Below are positions 1 to 8,337 of a DNA stretch of 64,000 nt, in pieces (the first letter of the stretch is position 1; every line of letters starts with the position of its first letter). Source of the stretch: DATKRB01 sp036501425 (GTDB taxonomy: Bacteria > Actinomycetota > Acidimicrobiia > Acidimicrobiales > RAAP-2); the NCBI GenBank assembly GCA_036501425.1, contig DASYAI010000056.1, forward strand, positions 62,001 to 126,000. Direction: 5' to 3'. The notes below the pieces were generated by a model. That model did not search any database. It was not told the origin of the DNA and was given only the letters and a program-made list of their open reading frames with translations. Both the position numbers and the translations under genes were made by a program.

Positions 1-533
1 GCGCCGAGGATGTAGTCGCGGTCGGTGTCCTGAGCGATTCGCTCGACCGGCTGGCCGGTGTGGGCCGCCAGGATCGCTTCGAGCCGTCCGCGGAGGAACC
101 CGATCTCTCGGGCCTGGTTCTCGATGTCGACCGACTGCCCCTGGGCGCCCCCGTGGGGCTGGTGGATGAGGATGCGGGCGTTGGGCAGGGCGAACCGCTT
201 GCCGGCCGCTCCGCCGGCCAGGAGCACCGCGGCGCCCGATGCCGCCATTCCGAGGCAGGTGGTCGAGACGTCGGGTCGGACGTGCTGCATGGTGTCGTAG
301 ATCCCCAGCGTGGCGGTGACCGAGCCGCCGGGGGAGCTCACGTAGAGCGAGATGTCCTTGTCGGGGTCCTCGGCCTCGAGGTGCAGCAGCTGGGCGATCA
401 GCAGGCCGGCGCTGTCGTCGTTGATCTCGGTGTTCAGCATCACCACCCGGTCCTTGAGGAGCCGCGAGTAGATGTCGAAGGCCCGCTCGCCGCGGGCCGA
501 CTGCTCGATGACCGTCGGAACCAGGTAGCCCAT
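1..533 (-). CDS. clpP: ATP-dependent Clp protease proteolytic subunit ClpP (3' end beyond the window)
   Basis: Serine peptidase of the Clp complex; it forms the cytoplasmic barrel that degrades substrates unfolded by a Clp ATPase. The first 177 codons are present and the rest lies off the left edge. The N-terminus, the SSPGGSV oxyanion segment (about residues 66-72), the nucleophile Ser99 in GMAASGA and the catalytic His124 in LIHQPHG are intact. The ATG at 533 follows a GGAGGG ribosome site. The promoter must lie in the 110-bp spacer shared with the SRPBCC-ArsR operon, which contains two palindromic sites. Whether this is one of two clpP paralogues, as is usual in actinobacteria, cannot be seen here. 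Confidence 0.96.
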   Translation of the reverse strand, partial: MGYLVPTVIEQSARGERAFDIYSRLLKDRVVMLNTEINDDSAGLLIAQLLHLEAEDPDKDISLYVSSPGGSVTATLGIYDTMQHVRPDVSTTCLGMAASGAAVLLAGGAAGKRFALPNARILIHQPHGGAQGQSVDIENQAREIGFLRGRLEAILAAHTGQPVERIAQDTDRDYILG

Positions 534-553
534 CGCCGTTCCCTCCGTTGATC

Positions 554-571
554 TGCAACTCGGCGGTTGCA
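554..571. promoter_or_regulatory. Palindromic operator, site 1
   Basis: TGCAAC at 554-559 and GTTGCA at 566-571 form an inverted repeat. The layout is TGCAACT-N4-RGTTGCA, the same as the site at 596-613. It lies 21 bp upstream of the clpP start codon. It is probably bound by the ArsR regulator encoded at 1080, which is an inference from position and motif type. Confidence 0.6.
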
Positions 572-595
572 TCCTAGGCCGGTGGTGGCCGGATA

Positions 596-613
596 TGCAA
601 CTATGGAGTTGCA
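596..613. promoter_or_regulatory. Palindromic operator, site 2
   Basis: TGCAACT (596-602), ATGG, AGTTGCA (607-613) is a perfect 7-4-7 inverted repeat. It sits 30 bp before the SRPBCC gene. Its centre is 42 bp, about four helical turns, from the centre of site 1, so dimers bound at the two sites would lie on the same DNA face. Operators of this shape are common before ArsR/AHSA1 gene pairs; autoregulation by the downstream ArsR protein is inferred. Confidence 0.65.
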
Positions 614-643
614 ATAGTCGATCGGCACGCCCAGGAGGTCGTC

Positions 644-1072
644 ATGGTCCGACGTCAGATCGAGGTACCAGTGAGCCCGGCCCGCCTCTGGGAGCTGGTG
701 GCCGACCCGGCGTCGGTGTCGTCGTGGTTCGGGGCCGCCGTCGACTGGGACCTGGTACCCGGTGCCCCCGCCCGCTTCGCCGGCGGCGAGGATGGCGACC
801 GTGCCGGGCGGATCGAGACCGTGGTCCCCGGCCGCCACCTCCGGTTCCGCTGGTGGCCCGAGGACGATGCCGAGGCCTGTTCGGAGGTCGCGCTGGTGGT
901 CGAGCCGGTCGGCGAGGGCGCCCGCCTGACGGTGACCGAGCGGCCGGTCGGCACCGGCGGTGCCGCGGTCCCCGAGGCCGAGGCGTGCGCCGGCGCCTGG
1001 AGCACCTGGGACAGCCGATTCGCCGGTGCCTGGTGCCGGCTGGCGCTGGTGGACGCGCCCGTCCTGCGCTGA
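644..1072 (+). CDS. SRPBCC (AHSA1/START-like) domain protein
   Basis: Small soluble protein of 142 residues with the helix-grip ligand-binding fold. It opens with the typical RRQIEVPVSPARLWELV strand-helix segment, followed by the WFG and LRFRWWPED motifs of AHSA1-like proteins. No catalytic residues can be assigned and its ligand is unknown. It is the first gene of a tight operon with ArsR (7-bp gap) and mftF. SRPBCC/ArsR pairs are common in actinobacteria and are usually autoregulated. Confidence 0.85.
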   Translation: MVRRQIEVPVSPARLWELVADPASVSSWFGAAVDWDLVPGAPARFAGGEDGDRAGRIETVVPGRHLRFRWWPEDDAEACSEVALVVEPVGEGARLTVTERPVGTGGAAVPEAEACAGAWSTWDSRFAGAWCRLALVDAPVLR

Positions 1073-1079
1073 GCTCGCC

Positions 1080-1418
1080 GTGACCGGCCCGGCGCCCGAC
1101 AGCGACGCGGTGTGGGCCGCTCTGGCCGATCCGACGCGCCGGCGCCTGTTGGACCAGCTCTCCACCGACGGCCCGTTGAGCGCCACCGAGCTGGCACCGG
1201 CCTACCGCATGTCGCGCCAAGCGGTGGTCAAACACCTCGGTGCCCTCGCCGACGCCGGGCTGCTGGTCGCGCAACGGCGCGGCCGGGAGGTCCGCTACGG
1301 CCTCCGTCCGGGGTCCATGACGTCGGCGACCACCTGGCTCCAGAGGGTCGGCGACCGGTGGGACCGACGCCTGGCCGCCCTCGAGGAGCAGATCCGTCGC
1401 TCGTCCGAGGGCGGGTGA
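1080..1418 (+). CDS. ArsR-family transcriptional regulator
   Basis: Winged-helix repressor of 112 residues. The N-terminal LADPTRRRLLDQL helix and the recognition segment YRMSRQAVVKHLGAL are typical of ArsR proteins that pair with AHSA1 genes. No metal-binding cysteine cluster is present, so metal sensing is unlikely. The GTG at 1080 is 7 bp after the SRPBCC stop and removes a 40-codon in-frame extension that overlaps the SRPBCC gene. It probably binds the palindromes at 554-571 and 596-613. Confidence 0.9.
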   Translation: MTGPAPDSDAVWAALADPTRRRLLDQLSTDGPLSATELAPAYRMSRQAVVKHLGALADAGLLVAQRRGREVRYGLRPGSMTSATTWLQRVGDRWDRRLAALEEQIRRSSEGG

Positions 1419-1419
1419 G

Positions 1420-2973
1420 GTGGGACGGGCGACCACCGCCCCCGACGCCCGGCGCACCCCGCTGCCGGCGGGGTGCACGTTGCGTCTCCACCCCGGCACC
1501 CGGGTGCACGAGGGCGGACGGGTGCTCGCCGGCGGGCGCCCGCTCCGGGTGCTCTCGCTGGCGGCCCCGGCCGCCGCGGCGCTGGACCGCTGGCGGGCGG
1601 GCCACCCGGTGTCCGACGACCGGACCGAGCGCCTGGTCGGCCGGCGATTGGTCGGTGCCGGGCTCGCCCACTCGGTGCCCGTCGGGGAGCGCCACGTCCC
1701 CGAGGACGTCACCGTGGTCGTGCCGACCCGTGACCGGGCAACCGAGGTGGCACGCCTTGCCGGCGCGCTGGCCGGGATGCGGGTGGTCGTCGTCGACGAC
1801 GGCTCGCGCGGTCCATCGGCCGTGGCCCGGGTCGCCGCCCGGGCCGGGGCCGATCTGGTGGTGCTGGATCACAACGTCGGCCCCGCAGGCGCTCGTAATG
1901 CCGGGCTGCTCCGGGTGACGACCTCGCTGGTCGCCTTCGTCGACTCGGACTGCCGGCCCGAGACGGGCTGGCTCGGGCCCGTGCTCGGCCACTTCGACGA
2001 CCCGATGGTGGCGGCGGTGGCGCCGAGGGTGGTGCCCGAACCGGTCGCCGGCGCCATGGGCCGCTACGAGCGCGCCCGGTCCCCCCTCGACCGGGGGCGC
2101 GAGGGCGGCCTGGTGGGACCGCGGGCCGCGATCCCCTTCGTGCCGGCGGCGGCGCTGGTGGTGCGGGCCGAGCTGGCCCGGGCGATGGCCTTCGACGAGG
2201 GGTTGCGGGCCGGCGAGGACGTCGACCTGGTCTGGCGACTGGCCGAGGCCGGCTGGTGGGTCCGCTACGAGCCGGAGGCCCGGGTGCGCCACACGGTCCG
2301 GGGGACCTGGGCGGCCGGTGCGGCCCAGCGGTTCGGCTACGGCCGGTCGGCCGGTCCCCTGGCGGTTCGCCACCCCGGAGCGCTGGTGCCCGCCCGGCTG
2401 ACGGGCGCCCACCTGGTGCTGGTCGCCCTCGCCTTCGCCGCTCGTCCCCGGTCGGCCACCGGCCACGCAGAGACGGCCGACGCTCCCTGGGCCCTGGGGG
2501 CCGCCGGGTGGCTGACCGGGACCGTCGCCGTGAGCGTCGCCGCTTGGCTGACGGCGACCGTGGCCGTGGCGCGCCGGTTGCGGGGTCGGGTGGGCCATCC
2601 CGCCCGCCTGGCGGTCGTCATGTCCGGACGGGCGGTGGTGCCCGGGTTGCTCGGCGCGCTGGGGGGCCTGGCGCGGGCCTGGGGCCCGGCCCTGGCCGTG
2701 CTGGCCGCCTTCCGATCCACCCGGCGGCTCGCGGCGACCGTGCTGCTGGCACCGGCGATCGCCGACTGGGTGGCCGCTCCCCCCGGCACCGGGGGTCCCG
2801 TCACCTACGTCGTGGCCCACGTGGCCGACGACGTCGCCTACGGCCTCGGGGTGTGGGTCGGGTGCGCCGAGGCACGCACCGTGGCCCCCCTGGTGCCGCT
2901 GGTCGCGTGGTCGCTCCGGCAGGGCGAGCGGGGGACGCCGTCACCTGAAGCGCCCGGAGGCGCCGTCACCTGA
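1420..2973 (+). CDS. mftF: Mycofactocin glycosyltransferase MftF
   Basis: Family 2 glycosyltransferase that adds glucose units to the redox cofactor mycofactocin. The order is an N-terminal domain of about 100 residues, a GT-A domain starting at VTVVVPTRDRATE with VVVDDGS and VDSDCRPE (the DxD-like metal site), an acceptor segment with AGEDVDLVWRL, and hydrophobic C-terminal segments (about residues 330-400). The length of 517 residues fits the family. The GTG at 1420 is one base after the arsR stop, so it is expressed with SRPBCC-ArsR, about 18 kb from the mycofactocin core at 20.4-25.5 kb. Its 3' end is tandemly repeated. Confidence 0.88.
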   Translation: MGRATTAPDARRTPLPAGCTLRLHPGTRVHEGGRVLAGGRPLRVLSLAAPAAAALDRWRAGHPVSDDRTERLVGRRLVGAGLAHSVPVGERHVPEDVTVVVPTRDRATEVARLAGALAGMRVVVVDDGSRGPSAVARVAARAGADLVVLDHNVGPAGARNAGLLRVTTSLVAFVDSDCRPETGWLGPVLGHFDDPMVAAVAPRVVPEPVAGAMGRYERARSPLDRGREGGLVGPRAAIPFVPAAALVVRAELARAMAFDEGLRAGEDVDLVWRLAEAGWWVRYEPEARVRHTVRGTWAAGAAQRFGYGRSAGPLAVRHPGALVPARLTGAHLVLVALAFAARPRSATGHAETADAPWALGAAGWLTGTVAVSVAAWLTATVAVARRLRGRVGHPARLAVVMSGRAVVPGLLGALGGLARAWGPALAVLAAFRSTRRLAATVLLAPAIADWVAAPPGTGGPVTYVVAHVADDVAYGLGVWVGCAEARTVAPLVPLVAWSLRQGERGTPSPEAPGGAVT

Positions 2974-3003
2974 AGCGCCGGAGGCGCCGTCACCTGAAGC
3001 GCA
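2941..3003. repeat. Tandem repeat carrying the stop codons of two convergent genes
   Basis: A 24-25 bp unit starting TCACCTGAAGCGC occurs at 2941-2965 and 2966-2989, with a partial third copy at 2990-3003. Each copy contains a plus-strand TGA and a minus-strand TGA. The second plus-strand TGA (2971-2973) ends mftF, and the third minus-strand TGA (2990-2992) ends the alcohol dehydrogenase. Each full unit also contains a GCGCC-GGA-GGCGC hairpin or a one-base variant, which could act as a terminator for both genes. Confidence 0.85.
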
Positions 3004-4138
3004 CCACGCCCCGGATGTTGCGGCCGGCGTGCAGGTCGTCGTAGCCGTCCTGCACCGACGCCAGCGCGTACTCGCGGCTGACCAGCTCGTCGACCGCCAG
3101 CAGGCCCTGGGCGTGCAGCGCCAACAGCCGAGGCGTCTGGACCCGGGGGCTCACCGACCCGAAAACCGTCCCGAGCACCGACTGGTTCCACATCGCCAGG
3201 TTGAAGAGGTTGAGCTGCACGTCGACCTGGGCCATGGGGGCGATCGCCGTCACCACGATGCGGCCGTCCTTGGACGCCGCGGCACAGGCCGGCAGCAGCA
3301 GGTCGCCGCCCATCGTCCCCGGCGTCAGGACGACGACGTCCGCCATGCGCCCCTGGGACAGCTCGGCCACCAACAGCGTCGCCTCCTCCAGCGAGGTCGC
3401 CCGGTGGGTCGCCCCTATCTCGAGCGCCTTGTCGAGCTTGAACTCGAGCGGGTCGACAGCGATCACGACTCGGGCCCCGGCGAGCCGGGCTCCCTGGATG
3501 GCCCCCGACCCCACCCCGCCGCAACCAACCACGATCACCACCTCGCCCGGCCGCACCTGGGCCCGGTTCACCGCCGCGCCGAAGCCCGTGGCGATGCCGC
3601 AGCTGATCAAGGCCGCCGCCCGGAGGTCGGCCGAGGGATCGATCTTGACCACCGACGCCTCGTTGCACACCACCGTCTCGGCGAAGGTTCCGAGCTGGCA
3701 CATCCGGTTGAGCGGCTGCCCGTCGAGATGGTGGCGCCACGTGCCGTCGCTGATCATGGGACCGCACAGGGTGGTGATGCCGAGGTCGCAGAGGTGCTGG
3801 CGCCCCGAGGCGCACCAGAAGCAGGTGCCGCACGCCGGGATGAAGGCGACCGCGACATGGTCCCCCACCGCCACCGCGGACACCTCGGGCCCCACCTCGA
3901 CGACGGTTCCGGCGCCCTCGTGGCCCCCGATCACCGGGTAGAGCGACGGGATGCCGAAGAGCTCGAGGACCGACGCCGAGGGGTTCAGGTCGCCCAGGCG
4001 GAGGTGCTCGTCGGAGTGGCACATCCCGGCGAAGGCCATCTCGACCACCACCTCGTGGGAGGCCGGCGGGTCGACGTCGATCTCGTGGAGAGCCCACGGT
4101 TCCCCCAGCCCCGTGCACACCGCAGCCCGGACCTTCAT
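2990..4138 (-). CDS. NDMA-type (mycofactocin-associated) zinc alcohol dehydrogenase
   Basis: Medium-chain zinc alcohol dehydrogenase of 382 residues. Catalytic zinc ligands Cys40 and His73 (GGHEGAG) and structural-zinc cysteines 103, 106, 109 and 117 are all present, followed by a Rossmann segment VVGCGGVGSGAIQGA. The insertion around LFGIPSLYPVIGGHE resembles enzymes that hold NAD tightly and need the artificial acceptor NDMA in vitro; in vivo the acceptor is thought to be mycofactocin. The ATG at 4138 has a clear AGGAGG site. It is convergent with mftF, whose product finishes the same cofactor. Confidence 0.85.
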   Translation of the reverse strand: MKVRAAVCTGLGEPWALHEIDVDPPASHEVVVEMAFAGMCHSDEHLRLGDLNPSASVLELFGIPSLYPVIGGHEGAGTVVEVGPEVSAVAVGDHVAVAFIPACGTCFWCASGRQHLCDLGITTLCGPMISDGTWRHHLDGQPLNRMCQLGTFAETVVCNEASVVKIDPSADLRAAALISCGIATGFGAAVNRAQVRPGEVVIVVGCGGVGSGAIQGARLAGARVVIAVDPLEFKLDKALEIGATHRATSLEEATLLVAELSQGRMADVVVLTPGTMGGDLLLPACAAASKDGRIVVTAIAPMAQVDVQLNLFNLAMWNQSVLGTVFGSVSPRVQTPRLLALHAQGLLAVDELVSREYALASVQDGYDDLHAGRNIRGVVRFR

Positions 4139-4274
4139 CCACCCTCCTGTCGGTCGCGACCCCACCGACGAGCCGGCCGCCGGTGCGCCCTCAGTATGGT
4201 CGCCGGTCGCCCGGACGGGTCGCCGGTGGTGAGGACGGGCGAGGCCATGATCCGGGGTGGGCCATGATGCAGCG

Positions 4275-5909
4275 ATGACCGATCCCCGACCGGTGTCGGC
4301 TCCGAGCGCCGCGGGCACCCTGAGTGGCCTCGTCGGGGCGGCGTTCGCCCAGCCCGAGCTCCCCTTCCTGTGGGACCCGGAGGGGGCTTCCACCCGCACC
4401 CCGGGCGGCGGGTCGTGGACCTACGGCGAGGCGGCCCGCCGGGTCGAGCGCCTGCGGGGGGCCCTCGACGCGCTCGGGCTCGGTCCGGGGGACCGCGTGG
4501 CGGTCCAGGTGGAGAAGAGCGCCTTCGCCCTCCTGCTCTACGTGGCCTGCGTGCGCTCGGGCGTGGTCTACGTCCCGCTCAACACCGGCTACACCGACGC
4601 GGAGGTCGAGTACGTCGTCGAGGACGTGGAGCCGGCGCTCGTCGTGCGCGATCCGCGGCTGGGCGGATCGCCCGCCGGCCGCCGGACGTTGGGCGCCGAC
4701 GTCACCGGGGCAGGCCCCCTGGCCGACCTGGCCGCGTCGGCCGGCGACGAGCCGGCTCCCGACCCGGTGCTCGCGCCCGGCGACCCGGCGGCCATCCTCT
4801 ACACGAGCGGGACCACCGGGCGACCCAAGGGCGCCGTGCTGAGCCAGCGCAACCTGGCGTCCAACGCGCTCGCCCTGAGCGACGCGTGGGGGTTCACACC
4901 GCACGACGTCCTGCTGCACGCCCTCCCCCTCTTCCACACCCACGGCCTGTTCGTGGCGACCAACTGCGTCCTCGCCTCGCGCTCCTCGCTCCGCCTGCTG
5001 GCACGCTTCGACGTCGCCGCGGTCCTCGGCCACTTGGACCAATGCACCGTGTTCATGGGGATCCCCACCTTCTACCGGCGCCTGCTGGCCGACGAGCGGC
5101 TCACCGCGACCGCCTGCTCGTCGGTCCGGTTGTTCACCTCGGGCTCGGCGCCACTTCCGGCGGAGGTCCACCGCCAGTTCACCGCCCGGACCGGTCACCA
5201 CATCGTCGAGCGCTACGGGCTCACCGAGACGTCCATCCTCACGTCCAACCCGCCGGGCGCCGAGCGCCCGGGCACGGTGGGCGTTCCCCTGACCGGCGTC
5301 GAGCTCCGAGTGGGCGGCCACCACCACCCCGGCCACCCCGGCCAGCCGGGCGAGGCCCACGAGGCGGCCGGGGGCGACGAGGCCGGGGGCGACGAGGCCG
5401 GCGGGGCGGGGGCGATCCGGGTGCGGGGGCCCAACGTGTTCGAGGGTTACTGGCGCCGGCCCGAGCTGCGGGCGACGGAATTCGACGAGGAGGGGTACTT
5501 CGACACGGGCGACCTTGGCACCCTCGATGCGGACGGCTACCTCACCATCGTCGGGCGGTCCAAGGACGTCATCATCAGCGGCGGTTACAACGTCTACCCC
5601 AAAGAGGTCGAGGAGGTGCTCGACACCATCGACGGAGTGATCGAGAGCGCGGTGGTGGGGGTCGACGACGCCGACCTCGGCGAGCGAGTGGTGGCGGTGG
5701 TGGTGGCCGGGGCCGGGGCCCCGACCGAGGCCGCGCTGCGGGCCCGGGCCCGCGAGCGCCTCGCCGGCTACAAGGTGCCCAAGTCGATCACGTTCGCCAC
5801 CGAGCTGCCGCGCAACGCCATGGGCAAGGTGCAAAAGACGCTCCTCCGGGCGCGGCTGGCAGCAACGGCGACCGGCGAATCGGAGCCCACAACGCCAACC
5901 GGCAGCTGA
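4275..5909 (+). CDS. AMP-dependent acyl-CoA ligase, malonyl-CoA synthetase-like
   Basis: Adenylate-forming ligase of 544 residues that activates a carboxylic acid to its CoA thioester. The P-loop-like YTSGTTGRPKGA, the RYGLTET motif, YFDTGDLG and the C-terminal catalytic lysine in NAMGKVQK are present. PLFHTHGLFVATN and the overall pattern resemble MatB malonyl-CoA synthetases, but the substrate is not certain. A low-complexity His/Gly/Glu/Asp insertion near residues 350-377, encoded by a 15-bp tandem repeat (about 5361-5405), interrupts the region before the hinge. The ATG at 4275 gives the usual N-terminus. It is divergent from the alcohol dehydrogenase across 136 bp. Confidence 0.85.
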   Translation: MTDPRPVSAPSAAGTLSGLVGAAFAQPELPFLWDPEGASTRTPGGGSWTYGEAARRVERLRGALDALGLGPGDRVAVQVEKSAFALLLYVACVRSGVVYVPLNTGYTDAEVEYVVEDVEPALVVRDPRLGGSPAGRRTLGADVTGAGPLADLAASAGDEPAPDPVLAPGDPAAILYTSGTTGRPKGAVLSQRNLASNALALSDAWGFTPHDVLLHALPLFHTHGLFVATNCVLASRSSLRLLARFDVAAVLGHLDQCTVFMGIPTFYRRLLADERLTATACSSVRLFTSGSAPLPAEVHRQFTARTGHHIVERYGLTETSILTSNPPGAERPGTVGVPLTGVELRVGGHHHPGHPGQPGEAHEAAGGDEAGGDEAGGAGAIRVRGPNVFEGYWRRPELRATEFDEEGYFDTGDLGTLDADGYLTIVGRSKDVIISGGYNVYPKEVEEVLDTIDGVIESAVVGVDDADLGERVVAVVVAGAGAPTEAALRARARERLAGYKVPKSITFATELPRNAMGKVQKTLLRARLAATATGESEPTTPTGS

Positions 5910-5920
5910 CCGGGGGCGGT

Positions 5921-6020
5921 GCGGGGCTATTCGCCCCGGCCGCGCCCGGGTCAGCGGTGTGGGCTGTTCGCTCCGGCGGCGCCCGGGTCAGCGGGGGGCG
6001 CTGGCGCTCCGGCCGCGCCC
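5921..6020. repeat. Degenerate tandem repeat at the 3' end of the FAD oxidoreductase gene
   Basis: Three copies with a period of about 37 bp: 5921-5950, 5951-5987 and 5988-6020. The last is the true 3' end of the minus-strand gene, with its stop at 5988-5990. The middle copy also starts TCAGCGG and so carries a second in-line stop. All share a CGCTCCGGCCGCGCCC-like core. The two upstream copies match at 24 of their last 30 bases. Confidence 0.7.
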
Positions 6021-7496
6021 ACCTGTGTGCAGCGGATCGCCCACTCCCAGATCGCGCAGCGCGGTGCGGGCCGCCCACTCGCCACACATCCCGTGGACGC
6101 CACCGCCCGGCGGCGTCGACGACGAGCACAGGTAGGGGCCCCCGGGGGCCATCCGGTACTGGTTCCACGCGGTAACCGGGCGAAAGAGGGTCTGGCGCAG
6201 GGTAGCTTGCCCCCCGTTGATGTCCCCGCCGACGTAGTTGGGGTTCGACGCCGCCACGTCCACCGCCCGCCGGGTGCTCCGGGCGAGCACCAGGTCGGAG
6301 AACCCGGGCGCGAACCGCTCGATCTGGCGCTCGATGCGCTCGGTCATGTCGACGTCGGACCCGGCCGGGACGTGGCAGTAGGCCCACAGGGTCTGGCTGT
6401 CCCCCGGGGCGCGGCTCGGGTCCACCACGCCGGGCTGCACGACGATGGTGAACGGGCGCTCGGGATGGCGGCCCGCCGCCACCTCGTCCTCGGCCCGGGC
6501 GACCTCCTCGAACGTCCCCCCGACGTGCACCGTGGCCGTCCGCCGGCACGCCTCGGCGGCCCACGGCACCGGGCCCGACAGCGCCCAGTCGACCTTGCAG
6601 ATGCCCGGCCCATGCACGAAGCGGGCGAGCGATCGACGCCGGGCGGCGGGGAGCCGGTCGCCTGCCAGAGCCACCAGTCGGCCCGGCGCCACATCGAGCA
6701 GGACGGCACGCGACGGCGGGAGCTCGTCGAGGTCGGCCACCCAGCGTTCGGTGGACAGCCGGGCGCCGGCCGAGGCAAGCTCGCCCGTCAGCGCGTCGAC
6801 CAGCCGGGCGCTGCCCCCCTGGACCACCGGCCACCCGGCATGGTGCGCCAGCATCGCCAGCAGCACGGCGAAGGCCCCGGTGACCGGGGTCTCGAGGGGC
6901 AGCATCGAGTGGGCGCCCACCCCCGCCAGCAGCGCCCGGGCCTCGTCGGTGTCGAACCGCCGGGCCAGGCCGGCCACCGAGCGGAGCCCCACCAGCCCGA
7001 AGCGGGCCATGGAGAACGGGTGGCGGGGCACCGAGCGCAGCGGCGCCAGCACCTCGGGCACGATCTGATCCGCCGCGGCGACCAGCGGCCCCATCAGGCG
7101 CACGTAGGCCGGGCCGTCCGCCCCCAGCCCCGACGCGGTGGCGGCCACCGATCCCTCCACCGCCGCCGCCCGGCCCCCGTCGAGGGGGTGGGCGAAGGCC
7201 ACCTCGGGACGGCAGAGCACCACGCCGTGGGCCGCCAGGTCCACCCGCCCGAAGAACGGGGAGGCGACGGCCAGCGGGTGGACGGCGGAGCACGCGTCGT
7301 GGTGGAACCCCGGCAGTGTCAGCTCCTCGGTCCGGCACCCGCCTCCGAGGGTGGCCGCCCCCTCCAAGACCTCCACCGCAAGCCCCGCCCGGGCCAGGGT
7401 GAGGGCAGCAGCCAGGCCGTTGGGGCCCGACCCGACCACCACCGCGTCGACGGCGTCGGCCGACCGGCCGCCGCCCGTCACCGGGCCGACCGTCAC
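5988..7496 (-). CDS. FAD-dependent oxidoreductase, phytoene dehydrogenase-like
   Basis: Flavoprotein of 502 residues of the CrtI/phytoene-desaturase-related amine-oxidase fold. The N-terminal dinucleotide-binding motif is VVVGSGPNGLAAALTLARAG, and LGGGCRTEE binds the FAD ribose. A typical C-terminal GGGVHGMCGEWAARTAL FAD segment is present. The substrate is unknown; there is no carotenoid gene next to it. The GTG at 7496 overlaps the stop of the upstream metallo-hydrolase by four bases, which decides the start; a second in-frame GTG lies at 7481. It is the last gene of a three-gene operon. Confidence 0.85.
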   Translation of the reverse strand: MTVGPVTGGGRSADAVDAVVVGSGPNGLAAALTLARAGLAVEVLEGAATLGGGCRTEELTLPGFHHDACSAVHPLAVASPFFGRVDLAAHGVVLCRPEVAFAHPLDGGRAAAVEGSVAATASGLGADGPAYVRLMGPLVAAADQIVPEVLAPLRSVPRHPFSMARFGLVGLRSVAGLARRFDTDEARALLAGVGAHSMLPLETPVTGAFAVLLAMLAHHAGWPVVQGGSARLVDALTGELASAGARLSTERWVADLDELPPSRAVLLDVAPGRLVALAGDRLPAARRRSLARFVHGPGICKVDWALSGPVPWAAEACRRTATVHVGGTFEEVARAEDEVAAGRHPERPFTIVVQPGVVDPSRAPGDSQTLWAYCHVPAGSDVDMTERIERQIERFAPGFSDLVLARSTRRAVDVAASNPNYVGGDINGGQATLRQTLFRPVTAWNQYRMAPGGPYLCSSSTPPGGGVHGMCGEWAARTALRDLGVGDPLHTGGRGRSASAPR

Positions 7497-8335
7497 AGGT
7501 CGAGGACCAGCGGCTCGGCGGCGCCGAGGACCGCGGGCCCGCACGAGCCGAGTCGACGGAGCAGGGCGTCGATCTGCGGGTCGGTCCGGTCGGGGCGGTG
7601 GTGGAACAGCGCGACTGTCCGGGCGCCCGCCCGCCGGCCGAGGGCGACCGCGTAGTCGGCCGCGGCGTGCCCGAACTGGCCCTCGGCCGCCAGCTCGGCC
7701 GGCAGCAGCTGGGCGTCGTGGATCAAGAGGTCCACCCCGGCCGCCAGCTCCATCGCCGCCCGGTGGTACTCCCCCCACCCGTCGGGCCCGGGTCCGAGGC
7801 TGGTCGGGCAGTGATCGGGCAGGTAGGCGAGCGCGCTGTGCCCGTCGCTCACCCGGTACCCGAAGGTCCGCCCGCCCTTGTGGGGCACCTCGGCCACCCG
7901 CACCTCGAAACCCTCCGCCGCCAGCACCCCGGGGTCGAGGGACCCGAAGGTCCACGACCCCCGGAGCCCGCTCGGGGGGATCGGGAAGTGGGGCGGCGAC
8001 ATGCCCCGGGCCAGCACGCGCTCGGCGTCGACGCCGTCGCCCTGGGCGGGCAGCCACAGCGCGACCCGGGCGTCGGGCCGATCCCCCCCGGCGAAGAACG
8101 GCAGCCCGTGCACGTGGTCCCAGTGCAGGTGGGTGAGCGCGATCGTGCCCGTGAACGGCTCGCCCCCGAGCAGCGAGGTCACCCGGCGCAGGCCGGTGCC
8201 GGCGTCGAGCACCAGGGTGGGCCGCGCCGCCCCGTCGTGCGCCAAGGCGACGCACGAGGTGTGCCCCCCGTAACGCACGAAGTCGGCCCCCGGCGCGGGC
8301 GTCGACCCCCGTACGCCACAGAAGTGGACCCGCAC
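7493..8335 (-). CDS. Metallo-beta-lactamase-fold hydrolase (PhnP/RNase Z-like)
   Basis: Soluble protein of 280 residues with the MBL fold. HLHWDH supplies the first metal ligands, and later metal-site positions appear in YLPDHCP and LLIHDAQ. The N-terminal CGVRGSTP followed by YGGHTSCV is typical of the group that includes phosphodiesterases acting on cyclic phosphates. Such an activity on cyclic nucleotides is conceivable given the neighbouring cNMP-binding protein and nucleotide cyclase, but it is not shown. The GTG at 8335 is two bases after the cNMP-binding gene and overlaps the FAD gene downstream. Confidence 0.82.
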   Translation of the reverse strand: MRVHFCGVRGSTPAPGADFVRYGGHTSCVALAHDGAARPTLVLDAGTGLRRVTSLLGGEPFTGTIALTHLHWDHVHGLPFFAGGDRPDARVALWLPAQGDGVDAERVLARGMSPPHFPIPPSGLRGSWTFGSLDPGVLAAEGFEVRVAEVPHKGGRTFGYRVSDGHSALAYLPDHCPTSLGPGPDGWGEYHRAAMELAAGVDLLIHDAQLLPAELAAEGQFGHAAADYAVALGRRAGARTVALFHHRPDRTDPQIDALLRRLGSCGPAVLGAAEPLVLDL

Positions 8336-8337
8336 GG

